A stretch of DNA of 64,000 bases from Actinokineospora globicatena (GTDB lineage Bacteria > Actinomycetota > Actinomycetes > Mycobacteriales > Pseudonocardiaceae): assembly GCF_024171945.1 (NCBI RefSeq), contig NZ_JAMTCR010000002.1:248001-312000 (forward strand). The letters run 5' to 3'. The notes below the pieces were generated by a model that worked only from the letters and a program-made list of their open reading frames with translations, ran no database searches and was not told where the DNA came from. The position numbers and the translations under genes are program-made. Below, in pieces: positions 34,490-42,151 of the stretch. The number at the start of each line of letters is the position of its first letter. Position 1 is the stretch's first letter.

Positions 34490-35163
34490 GGGCCCACCAG
34501 GGAGCGTTCGAGCCGGGCGAGGGCGTCAGCGGCGGCGGTGACGTCCGCGGTGGTGATCACGGCGGACGGGCTGAACCGGGCGCGCTGGTAGGTGCGGCGG
34601 AGCGCGCCGAGGGCCTGGGGGTCGGCGGCGTGGGCGACCAGGACGTGTTTGGTGAACTCGGTCGGCGTCTCGTGCGGGGCGCGGGGCGTGCCGAGCTGGG
34701 CCGCGCCGTGCTCCAGGGCCAGCCACGCGGCGATGACGGCGTTGCCGGGGTCACCGGCGACGTTGGCGGTGAGCCCCAGGCGAGCGGTGCGCGCGGCGGC
34801 GGCGAGGTGCGGCACGGCCGTCACCCCCGCGCCGTCGGCCCGGTCGAGCGACCAGTCGAGCTCGGGCAGCACCGGGCGGGCGCGGCGGCGGCGGACGAAC
34901 AGGTTCGCCAGCACGCCGACCAGGCCGAAGAGCAGCATCGCGGCGACCGCGAGCAGCAGCAGCCCGGTGCTGATGCCGCTGATGAGGTCGAGCACCGGGT
35001 CCGGGTCGGTCGCGGCGGTGGCCGCCGGGGACGCGGTGGGGTCCGGGTCGGTCGGCGCGGTGGTCCCCGGCCCCGCCGGGATCGCCGACCCGCCGCGGGC
35101 GGCGACGACCGCGAGCAGCAGCAACGCGGTCGCGACCAGCGGCGGTGCCAGGCGCGGGGACAT
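34486..35163 (-). CDS. DUF4129 domain membrane protein
   Basis: A 225-aa protein with an N-terminal signal anchor (about 5-22), an extracytoplasmic Thr/Pro/Asp-rich loop, a second transmembrane helix (about 65-90) with a following RRRRAR stop-transfer, and a cytoplasmic DUF4129 domain (HETPTEFTKHVLVAHAAD and LRRTYQRARFS). DUF4129 proteins regularly accompany MoxR and DUF58 and sometimes transglutaminases. It is the first gene of the five-gene operon. Confidence 0.87.
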   Translation of the reverse strand: MSPRLAPPLVATALLLLAVVAARGGSAIPAGPGTTAPTDPDPTASPAATAATDPDPVLDLISGISTGLLLLAVAAMLLFGLVGVLANLFVRRRRARPVLPELDWSLDRADGAGVTAVPHLAAAARTARLGLTANVAGDPGNAVIAAWLALEHGAAQLGTPRAPHETPTEFTKHVLVAHAADPQALGALRRTYQRARFSPSAVITTADVTAAADALARLERSLVGP

Positions 35164-35207
35164 GGGCGCCAGCTTGCCCCACCGGCGCCCCCCGGACCAG
35201 TGCCCGC

Positions 35208-35381
35208 CTACGCGCGCACGAAGGCGAGCAGCCTGCGCACCGAGCCGCGCGACACCTCCAATTTACGCCCGGGATTCTTCGAATCGCGCACCGAATTCCC
35301 GCCGGACCACCTGGCGAGTTCGACGCAATTATGGCTTTCGCTGTAAGAACTCTTTCGCCACTCCGAAAGCACCACGTTCAT
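35208..35381 (-). CDS. DUF397 domain protein
   Basis: A 57-aa protein of the DUF397 family: WRKSSYSESHNCVELAR is the signature opening, followed by the VRDSKNPGR turn and a C-terminal RRLLAFVR helix. DUF397 genes nearly always neighbour XRE-DUF5753 regulators in actinobacteria; here one is divergent 376 bp away. Such pairs affect development and antibiotic production in Streptomyces. The ATG at 35381 follows GGAGGGG. Confidence 0.9.
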   Translation of the reverse strand: MNVVLSEWRKSSYSESHNCVELARWSGGNSVRDSKNPGRKLEVSRGSVRRLLAFVRA

Positions 35382-35757
35382 CAAAGCCCCTCCGCGGTCG
35401 GCACCCCCGCCGGGGGCGCAATACCCGGGCATTATTCCGCGATTGTCGGCGAGCCGTGAATCCGCCGCGCGGGTAGCACCACTGCACCGAACGCAGGGCA
35501 CGCGGCCGCGCACACCACTGACCAGAATATCGACGGAGAGTGACTATCGGCGGTGCTGGAGCTCTCCCCACCGAGTGGCCGAAGTCGGCGAAACGGCGTC
35601 CCCGAAGGGGCAGCGGAACCAGGTCGGGGCGTGCTACCTTGCCAAACGCGCCCGAACACGTAGCGCGGTGGCGGACAGCCAAGTAGCACTCTGCCGGGTG
35701 ACACTCGCTCTATAGTATGACGCCCCGTAGCCGATCGTCCCCCCTCGGAGTCGCACC
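35382..35757. other. 376-bp divergent spacer between DUF397 and XRE-DUF5753 genes
   Basis: No credible gene. TATAGT at 35711-35716, 42 bp before the XRE start, is the best -10 candidate. No clear operator repeat was seen. Confidence 0.5.
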
Positions 35758-36603
35758 ATGCCAAGACAACGAGACCCCCGCTTCTCCAAGCGCCAGCTCG
35801 GCAGGCTCCTGCGGACATTCCGCGAGCAGGCGGGCAAGACCCAGCCCGAGGTCGCCACCACCATGGACTGGTCGGTGTCGAAACTGATTCGCATCGAGAA
35901 GGCGGCGGTGGGCGTCTCGACCACCGATCTGCGCGCGCTGCTCGCCGAGTACGGGATGCACGACCAGGAGGTGGTCGCCGACCTCGTCGAGGTGGCCAAG
36001 GAGTCGCGCGAGCAGCCCTGGTACGCCCGCTACGACGCGGTCACCAGCGAGCCGTTCCGCCGGCTGCTGGCCTACGAGGGCTCCACCGCCGCGATCCACC
36101 AGTTCCACCCGGTGCTGGTGCCGGGGCACCTGCAGACCGCCGACTACGCGCGGGCCGTGCTCGCCACCGTCTACTCCGGCGTGGAGCTGGACCTCGCGGT
36201 CGAGTGCAGGCTGCAGCGGCAGTACCGGTTCGAGAGCGACCGGCCGAAGCTGGTCGCGCTGGTCGACGAGGCGGCGGTGCGCCGGACCATCGGCGGCCCC
36301 GAGGTGCTGCGCGGCCAGCTGCGGCACCTGCTCGCGCGGTCGGCCGAGGACTGCACGACGCTGCGGGTCGTGCCGTTCACCTCTGGCGCGCACCCGGGAA
36401 TCGGCGGCGCTTTCATGTTGCTGGAACTGGACGACGAGATCGGCGACACCGTCTTGTTCGAAGAGGCGGCCGGTAAGGACTACCTCGCCACCGGCGACAA
36501 CGAGGTCGTCACCGGCGCCTGGGAACGGTTCCTCGCGATCGAGCAGTTAGCGCTGTCCGAGGCCGACACCACCACCCTGCTTCGGCAGCTTGTCGAAAGC
36601 TGA
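35758..36603 (+). CDS. XRE family regulator with DUF5753 domain
   Basis: Regulator of 281 aa. The N-terminal helix-turn-helix is at about 12-66 (LGRLLRTFREQAGKTQPEVA, then WSVSKLIRIEK). The C-terminal DUF5753 domain runs from about 95 to 275 (PGHLQTADYARAVL; VVPFTSGAHPG). It pairs with the divergent DUF397 gene; in such pairs the DUF397 protein is thought to modulate the regulator. Codon 264 (36547-36549) is TTA, so production may depend on the UUA-reading tRNA. Confidence 0.92.
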   Translation: MPRQRDPRFSKRQLGRLLRTFREQAGKTQPEVATTMDWSVSKLIRIEKAAVGVSTTDLRALLAEYGMHDQEVVADLVEVAKESREQPWYARYDAVTSEPFRRLLAYEGSTAAIHQFHPVLVPGHLQTADYARAVLATVYSGVELDLAVECRLQRQYRFESDRPKLVALVDEAAVRRTIGGPEVLRGQLRHLLARSAEDCTTLRVVPFTSGAHPGIGGAFMLLELDDEIGDTVLFEEAAGKDYLATGDNEVVTGAWERFLAIEQLALSEADTTTLLRQLVES

Positions 36604-36681
36604 CAGTCCCAACTCGACCGCGCGGTGGCGGTCCGATGTGGGCCGCCACCACCGCCCGTCGACCATGATCGACACCGAGCG

Positions 36682-36876
36682 TCACCGCCGGGGAATAGCC
36701 GTTCCCGTTTTCCCGGAATCGGCATTCGCCAGCACCACGAGGTCGAGCTCGGGCACCGGCAACACCCGAACACGGAGCCTGATCTCCCGCACGGGTTTGT
36801 CCAACAGCCTGTCCAGCGCCAGGAAAACAAACCCCCACGACACGAGCACGCCGAGCACCACGACCAGTGCTGTCAC
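36682..36876 (-). CDS. Small single-pass membrane protein
   Basis: A 64-aa protein with one N-terminal hydrophobic helix (about 2-24) and a basic/mixed cytoplasmic tail. The GTG at 36876 is chosen because GGTGAGG lies 8 nt upstream; longer in-frame starts up to 36936 exist. Codon usage and the clear membrane segment favour a real gene, but no family is recognised. Confidence 0.5.
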   Translation of the reverse strand: MTALVVVLGVLVSWGFVFLALDRLLDKPVREIRLRVRVLPVPELDLVVLANADSGKTGTAIPRR

Positions 36877-36981
36877 AGTGGATACCTCACCAACACCCCG
36901 CCTGGACAAATCCCCCACAGCGCGGCGGTAGCGCATGAAGCGAGCATAGCGACACGTGTCAACGCCGCTGTTCGGCCCAGA

Positions 36982-37677
36982 TCAGTCGCCCGACCGGGCG
37001 GCCCGGCGCAGGACGTCCTCGACCATGGCCTGGGTGAGCCTGCCGGTGAAGGTGTTCTGCTGGCTGACGTGGTAGCAGCCGAACAGGGTGATGTCCTGGC
37101 CGCCGTCGACCGCGGCCAGGCGGTGTTCGGCACCGTGGCCGAAGCGGGGGCGCGGGCTGGGGACCGACCACATCGGGGTCAGCACCGGGAGCAGGGCCTG
37201 CCAGCCGAAGGCACCGAGGACGACGATGGCGCGCAGGGTCGGCCGCAGCAGGGCCAACTCCTCGACCAGCCACGGGCGGCAGGTGTCGCGCTCCTGCGGG
37301 GTCGGCTTGTTGGCAGGCGGCGCGCACTTCACCGGCGCCGTGATCCGCACACCGCGCAGTTCGAGGCCGTCGCCGATGTGGGTGGCCGTCGGCTGCGACG
37401 CCAGGCCGACGGCGTGCATGGCGGCGTAGAGGACGTCACCGGAGCGGTCACCGGTGAACATCCGGCCGGTGCGGTTGGCGCCGTGCGCGGCGGGCGCGAG
37501 ACCGACGACGGCCACCGAGGCGTCCGGCGGCCCGAAGCCGGGCACCGGGCGGCCCCAGTACTCCTGGTCGCGGAAGGCGGCCCGCTTGGTGGCGGCGACC
37601 TCCTCGCGCCAGGCGACCAGGCGCGGGCAGGCACGGCAGCCGGTGACCCGGCGGTCCAGGTCGGCGAGGGTGCTCAC
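36982..37677 (-). CDS. Type 5 uracil-DNA glycosylase (UdgB)
   Basis: DNA repair enzyme of 231 aa with a 4Fe-4S cluster. Cluster cysteines are in CRACPRL and in KCAPPANKPTPQERDTC. Motif A is GLAPAAHGANRTG, which lacks the catalytic polar residue of classical UDGs and is typical of family 5. Motif B is CYHVSQQNTFTG. It removes uracil, hypoxanthine and related bases from DNA. The start is uncertain: GTG at 37677 or TTG at 37686, which directly follows an in-frame stop. It is divergent from an S10 peptidase. Confidence 0.9.
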   Translation of the reverse strand: MSTLADLDRRVTGCRACPRLVAWREEVAATKRAAFRDQEYWGRPVPGFGPPDASVAVVGLAPAAHGANRTGRMFTGDRSGDVLYAAMHAVGLASQPTATHIGDGLELRGVRITAPVKCAPPANKPTPQERDTCRPWLVEELALLRPTLRAIVVLGAFGWQALLPVLTPMWSVPSPRPRFGHGAEHRLAAVDGGQDITLFGCYHVSQQNTFTGRLTQAMVEDVLRRAARSGD

Positions 37678-37735
37678 AACCGGCAATCACACCACGTCAC
37701 GACCCCGTCGCGCTCGCGCCGCTAGGGTCGAGGAC

Positions 37736-39205
37736 ATGGCACAAACCGATGCGGACGACGAGGCCAAGCCCGTTGTCGAGCCGACCGACGACCTGGTCAG
37801 CACCTCCCACTCGCTCACCGTGCGCAGGCGCAAGCTGAACTACACGGCCACCACCGGCCGGGTCGTGCTCCGCCAGGAGGTGACCACCGACGGCAAGTTC
37901 GACGGGCACCAGGCCAAGGCCGAGGTGTTCATCACCGCCTACACCCTCGACGGGGCCGACCCGGCGCGCAGGCCGGTCACCTTCGCCTTCAACGGCGGCC
38001 CCGGCTCGGCGAGCGTCTGGCTGCACCTGGGCCTGTTCGGGCCGCGCCGGGTGGTCAGCGGCGACGTCGGCGACCTGGCCGCGCCGCCCTACGGGCTGGT
38101 CGACAACACCGAGACGCTGCTGGCGCACAGCGACCTCGTCTTCATCGATCCGGTGTCCACCGGGTACTCGCGCGCGGTCAAGGGCGAGAAGGCCGACCAG
38201 TTCCACGGCTTCGGGGCCGACATCGAGTCCGTCGGCGAGGTCATCCGGCTGTGGACCTCCCGCAACGGGCGCTGGATCTCGCCGAAGTTCCTCGCCGGTG
38301 AGTCCTACGGCACGACCCGCGCGGCCGGGCTGGCGCACCACCTGCAGACCAGGCGCGGGATGTACCTCAACGGCCTGATCCTGATCTCCTCGGTGCTCGA
38401 CTTCGGCACCCTGTACTTCACCCCGGGCAACGACACCCCGTACCCGCTGTTCCTGCCCAGCTACGCCGCGATCGCGCACTACCACGGCCTGCACGGGGAC
38501 CGGCCGCTGCGCGAGGTGCTCGACGAGGCGGAGGCCTTCGCCGCCCGGGACTACCCGTACGCGCTCGCCAGGGGTTCTCGACTGTCCACTGAGGAGCGGG
38601 AGACGGCGGTGGCCACCCTCGCGCGGCTGACCGGCCTGAGCCCCGACTACGTCGACCGGGTGGACCTGCGGGTCGAGCACGTTCGCTTCTTCACCGAACT
38701 GTTGCGCCACCGCAAGCAAACCGTCGGGCGGCTCGACGGCAGGTTCACCGGGTGGGACACCGACTACGGTCGTGAACGGTTCAGCGACGACCCGACCAGC
38801 GCGGGCATCATGGGCGCCTACACCGCTGGTATGAACCACTACCTGCACGCGGAACTGGCCTACCCCAACGACTTGCCCTACGAGGTGCTCAGCTTCGAGG
38901 TGAATCGATCCTGGTCGTTCAAGGAGTTCGAGAACGCGCACGTCACGGTCACCGACAAGCTCTCGGCGGCGATGCGGGCCAACCCGCACCTGCGGGTGCA
39001 CGTCGCATCCGGGTACCACGACGGCGCGACCCCGTACTTCGCCACCGAGCACTCGTTGGCACAGCTCGACATCCCCGCCGAGCTGCGCGACAACATCGAG
39101 GTTTGCTACTACGAGGCCGGGCACATGATGTACGTGCACGAGCCGTCCCGGTTGCGCCAGTCGAAGGACATCGCCGCGTTCATCGGGAAAACCGTTAGCG
39201 GATAA
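37736..39205 (+). CDS. S10 family serine carboxypeptidase-like protein
   Basis: A 489-aa protein of the S10 peptidase family. FAFNGGPGSASVW is the oxyanion-hole segment, AGESYGTTR holds the nucleophilic Ser, and the late Asp and His fit SGYHDGATPYF and YEAGHMMYV. No signal peptide is seen, so it is probably cytoplasmic, as are many bacterial S10 relatives. GGTCGAGGAC precedes the ATG. Its physiological substrate is unknown. Confidence 0.9.
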   Translation: MAQTDADDEAKPVVEPTDDLVSTSHSLTVRRRKLNYTATTGRVVLRQEVTTDGKFDGHQAKAEVFITAYTLDGADPARRPVTFAFNGGPGSASVWLHLGLFGPRRVVSGDVGDLAAPPYGLVDNTETLLAHSDLVFIDPVSTGYSRAVKGEKADQFHGFGADIESVGEVIRLWTSRNGRWISPKFLAGESYGTTRAAGLAHHLQTRRGMYLNGLILISSVLDFGTLYFTPGNDTPYPLFLPSYAAIAHYHGLHGDRPLREVLDEAEAFAARDYPYALARGSRLSTEERETAVATLARLTGLSPDYVDRVDLRVEHVRFFTELLRHRKQTVGRLDGRFTGWDTDYGRERFSDDPTSAGIMGAYTAGMNHYLHAELAYPNDLPYEVLSFEVNRSWSFKEFENAHVTVTDKLSAAMRANPHLRVHVASGYHDGATPYFATEHSLAQLDIPAELRDNIEVCYYEAGHMMYVHEPSRLRQSKDIAAFIGKTVSG

Positions 39206-39248
39206 GCGGTTACCCCGCGGACCCCGACGCCGTACGCTGGGCGGCGTG

Positions 39249-39273
39249 GCCCCCGGCCGGTCCGGCCGGGGGC
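39249..39273 (+). terminator. Hairpin between the S10 peptidase and XRE genes
   Basis: GCCCCCGGCC / GGCCGGGGGC stem around GGTCC, 44 bp after the S10 stop and 39 bp before the XRE start. It probably ends S10 transcription; it could also lie in the XRE leader. Confidence 0.65.
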
Positions 39274-39311
39274 GGTCTCAGCTGAGCCTCCCTTCGGCGA
39301 AGGGGTCGAGC

Positions 39312-40487
39312 GTGAGCGATATCGGGCGCCGCCTGCGGCAGATCCGCAACGCGCGGGGCAAGTCGCTTGCGGTCGTCGCGGGCCTGGCTGGCATCTCGCC
39401 GTCCTACCTGAGCAGGCTGGAGTCCGGGCACCGGGCGCTGGACCGGCGGTCGCTGATCATGTCGCTGGCGCGGGCGCTCGACGTCGCGCCGACCGAGATC
39501 ACCAACGTCGCGCTCTCGTCCCCCGGCGAGGCGGAGGAGGACCGCTCGCTCGGCGCGGTCCGGCTCGCGTTGTTCGGGGCGGCCATGCACGTCGAGCGCG
39601 GCCGGGTCTGCGGGATCGACGAGCTGCGGGCCAGGGCCGACCACCTGCTGGAACGGCAGCGGCAGTGCGACTACGGGCTCGTCGGCGCCCAGTTGCCGGA
39701 TCTCATCGACGACCTGCACACCACGTTGGCCGCCGGTGGTGACCGGCAGGAGGTCTTGCGGCTGCTGGTCATCACCCACGTGCAGGGCACGCAGGCCTGG
39801 TTGGGTGACATCGGCGCCAGCCAGGACCTGGGCTGGCAGGCGGCCACCCTGGCCGCCGACGCGGCGCAGCGGCTCGACGAGGCCGCGTACCTGGCCGTCA
39901 GCGGGTTCGGCACCGCGTTCGGGCTGATCGGGGCCGGTGGGTTCGACCTGGCCCAGCGGGTGCTCGACGACACCGACCCGGGCACGGCGGGCAACACCGA
40001 ACTGCAGATGTCGGGCATGTTGACGCTCACCAGGTCGCTGGTCGCCGCCGCCAAGGGCGACCAGGGCGAACGGGCCGCGGCGCTCGACCACGCCGAGGAC
40101 CTGGCCGGGCACGCCGGTGAGGGCAACGCGCTGTGGTTCGGCTTCGGCCCGTCCAACGTCGGCGTCTGGCGCATGACGGTGGCCCTCGAGGCGGGCGAGC
40201 ACGCCGAGGCGGTCCGGATCGCGAGCACGGTCGACCCGAACGTCCTGCCGTCACCGACGCGCAAGTCGGCGTACTGGCGCGAGTACGGCCGAGCCCTGGC
40301 GCGGATGCCCAACCGCCGCGACGAAGCCGTCCTGATGCTGCGCCGCGCCGAACGCATCTCGCCCGCGCGTGTGCACCGGCACCCGTTCATGCACTCCGTG
40401 CTCGCGGAACTGTTGGCCCGCGCCCGCGACGACGCCATCGGCCGCGAACTGCGCGGACTCGCCTACCGCGCGGGATTGCTGACGTAA
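39312..40487 (+). CDS. XRE family regulator with TPR-like domain
   Basis: Regulator of 391 aa. The helix-turn-helix is at about 5-60 (IGRRLRQIRNARGKSLAVVA, then SPSYLSRLESGHRALD). The remaining 330 residues are alpha-helical and TPR-like, a form seen in actinobacterial regulators that bind signalling peptides or gamma-butyrolactone-type cues. The GTG at 39312 is chosen because AGGGGTCGAG precedes it and the family starts at the HTH. Two tiny ORFs follow 8 bp downstream on the same strand and could be part of its output. Confidence 0.88.
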   Translation: MSDIGRRLRQIRNARGKSLAVVAGLAGISPSYLSRLESGHRALDRRSLIMSLARALDVAPTEITNVALSSPGEAEEDRSLGAVRLALFGAAMHVERGRVCGIDELRARADHLLERQRQCDYGLVGAQLPDLIDDLHTTLAAGGDRQEVLRLLVITHVQGTQAWLGDIGASQDLGWQAATLAADAAQRLDEAAYLAVSGFGTAFGLIGAGGFDLAQRVLDDTDPGTAGNTELQMSGMLTLTRSLVAAAKGDQGERAAALDHAEDLAGHAGEGNALWFGFGPSNVGVWRMTVALEAGEHAEAVRIASTVDPNVLPSPTRKSAYWREYGRALARMPNRRDEAVLMLRRAERISPARVHRHPFMHSVLAELLARARDDAIGRELRGLAYRAGLLT

Positions 40488-40495
40488 GGTCCCAT

Positions 40496-40657
40496 ATGCG
40501 TTCCCGCTCATGGGTTTGCGCGGTGCGCCGAACGGGGGACCTTGCCACAGTGGCAAAGCCCGCCACCCACCCGCTCCTAGCGTTGACCGCGGTGGAGGAG
40601 GTGGTGGGCGTGGTCGGGGAGATCGGGTCCGCGGCACGGATGGGTGGCACGGTGTGA
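40496..40657 (+). CDS. Tiny ORF downstream of the XRE regulator
   Basis: A 53-aa ORF starting 8 bp after the XRE stop. It is basic at the N-terminus and has a hydrophobic patch (LLALTAVEEVVGVVGEIG). Its stop overlaps the start of the next ORF as GTGA (40654-40657). No family is recognised. The coupled arrangement is the main argument that it is translated; peptide precursors often sit like this behind TPR-type regulators, but that is inference. Confidence 0.4.
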   Translation: MRSRSWVCAVRRTGDLATVAKPATHPLLALTAVEEVVGVVGEIGSAARMGGTV

Positions 40658-40869
40658 CGGCGACCCCGGAGCAGGTCGACACGGCACGGGCGATCGTCCT
40701 GCTCGCCGCCAAACTGGACACGCTACCCACCCGGCTGCGCGACTACGCCTCCGGTCTCATCATCGGCTGGGCCTCTCCCGAACAGGCCGACGCCCTGGCC
40801 GACGCCCTTGAGGAGACAGCACGACAGATCCGCCTCAACCGACCGAGGTTCGTGCTGACCATGGAATGA
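40654..40869 (+). CDS. Small helical protein coupled to the tiny ORF
   Basis: A 71-aa protein with helical, leucine-rich sequence (ARAIVLLAAKLDTLPTRLRDYASG; then EQADALADALEETARQIRLN) and no membrane segment. The GTG overlaps the previous stop as GTGA. A strong hairpin follows at 40888-40926. No family is recognised. The heptad-like spacing suggests a dimer or a binding partner of the upstream regulator. Confidence 0.55.
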   Translation: MTATPEQVDTARAIVLLAAKLDTLPTRLRDYASGLIIGWASPEQADALADALEETARQIRLNRPRFVLTME

Positions 40870-40887
40870 CCCCCTTCCACCACAGGG

Positions 40888-40926
40888 CAGCGGGTCCCGC
40901 CGAGACCGACTCGACGGGGCCCGCTG
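40888..40926 (+). terminator. Terminator of the XRE/small ORF unit
   Basis: CAGCGGG...CCCGCTG outer stem (40888-40894 with 40920-40926) continued by CCCG/CGGG, 18 bp after the last stop. Confidence 0.75.
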
Positions 40927-40981
40927 TCATCCACCCCAGCGGTGGCCCGTCCGCAGTGGAGCCAGTGGGACAATCCAGTAC

Positions 40982-41640
40982 GTGGGAGCGCGGACCAACT
41001 ACGTCGTAGTCGAGAACGGCACCCGGGAGCTGTACTACTCCCACTGGGGCGCACAGGAGCTCGACGTCGGTTGACCGACCTGATCCGCTACGTCGGCGAG
41101 GACCCCGCGCTCACCCGCGCCAGGAAAGTCCTGGACTCCGTGACACCCGCCCCGGTCAAGAACGCCGACTGCCTCGTCACTATCCGGGACACAGACGGCG
41201 TCCGGGCCTATGCGGTGTACCAGGCCATGTGCGTCGCACTCGGCCCCGCCATCGCGAACCAGCTACCGCCACCGGGAACGATCACCCACCTCGACCGCTT
41301 CCTCCAGCCAGGCCTGCACGTCGACCTGACCACCCGCACCGCGGGTCACTGGACCTTCGACTACCTCCACATCGACTTGTCCACAGTCAGGACCGCTGGC
41401 GCGGCTGGGGCCTCCAGTTCTGGGAGGACAACCACCGCGCCCACGCCGCCAACCGCGCGGACCTGTTCCCCTGCCCGACCTCGACCTGCCAAAGGGCTTC
41501 GACATCCTCACCAAGCGCGTAGCCGAATTCGACCAACCCGATCCTGTACCCCGAGCCCAAGAAGCGGCGATCGTGGCCGAGGCTCGCGTCCTGCTCTGGC
41601 ACAGGAGCAGCCGGCGCTGTCCACTGTGGAGCTTTACGGT
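40982..41640 (+). pseudogene. Frameshifted remnant of an uncharacterised protein gene
   Basis: Homologous-looking protein segments run through the stretch in shifting frames. The start (MGARTNYVVVENGTRELYYS) stops at 41072-41074. A second frame from about 41071 gives LIRYVGEDPALTRARKV and on to about 41380. A third frame gives DRWRGWGLQFWEDNHRAHAA, and a fourth gives PDLDLPKGFDILTKRVAEF and on to about 41600. At least three lesions are needed. The original function is unknown. TTGTCCACA (41377-41385) and the palindrome at 41620-41630 lie within or at the end. Confidence 0.65.
41620..41630. repeat. TCCACTGTGGA palindrome
   Basis: Complementary form of the TCCACAGTGGA palindrome, 4 bp beyond the stop of the membrane protein gene that ends at 41634. 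Fourth exact occurrence in the window. Confidence 0.55.
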
Positions 41641-42086
41641 CTACCGGTGTTGGCTGTCGGCAGCGGCGGGGTGCCTTGGTCCTCGGGGATGTCGTGCAGG
41701 TTGACGAACCAGTGGTCGTTCACCCGGTTGAGGAAGATCCGCTCGCTGAACACCTCACCCGATGCGGTGCGCCCGACCAGGTTGACGGAGGCCTGGTGCG
41801 GGGCGGGCCCGTACCGGACCCGCCGGTCGCCGATCGTGATCCCCTTGCCGCCGCTGGTGTCGAACCGCCGCTTGATGCCAGCGTCCAGGGTCGGTCCGTC
41901 GGTGATCGAGAGATCCCGCAACCGCGCCTCGTCCCACCGGTTCAGCGCGTGGACATAGATCCCAGCAGCGTCCTCCGGCGACTCGGCCCCAGACCCCACG
42001 GTCCGCTCACCCCACGGCGCCCACAGAACCACCCCCACCACTGCGGCGACCAAGACCAGGGCCAGAACGAGCCATCGGCTAGTCAC
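41634..42086 (-). CDS. Membrane-anchored protein with NTF2-like extracytoplasmic domain
   Basis: A 150-aa protein: one N-terminal transmembrane helix (about 5-25, WLVLALVLVAAVVGVVLWAP) and an extracytoplasmic alpha/beta domain of about 110 residues (ESPEDAAGIYVHALNRW to NDHWFVNLHDIP) resembling the NTF2-like domains of actinobacterial membrane-associated proteins. The GTG at 42086 is the choice, but TTG starts about 16 and 20 codons upstream are possible and would add a basic cytoplasmic end. It lies downstream of the caspase-like gene on the same strand. Confidence 0.7.
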   Translation of the reverse strand: MTSRWLVLALVLVAAVVGVVLWAPWGERTVGSGAESPEDAAGIYVHALNRWDEARLRDLSITDGPTLDAGIKRRFDTSGGKGITIGDRRVRYGPAPHQASVNLVGRTASGEVFSERIFLNRVNDHWFVNLHDIPEDQGTPPLPTANTGRP

Positions 42087-42151
42087 ACCGTCCGGTATAC
42101 GCCGATTCCACTTGCCCCGCAACGGAATCAAGACTTCCCGCCGCTCGACGG

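Noticed and set aside
41071-41958. A single long intact gene over the pseudogene region
   Set aside because: After about 41380 the frame turns into low-complexity Thr/Pro/Arg sequence while recognisable protein sequence continues in other frames, and its 3' part overlaps a credible minus-strand gene.
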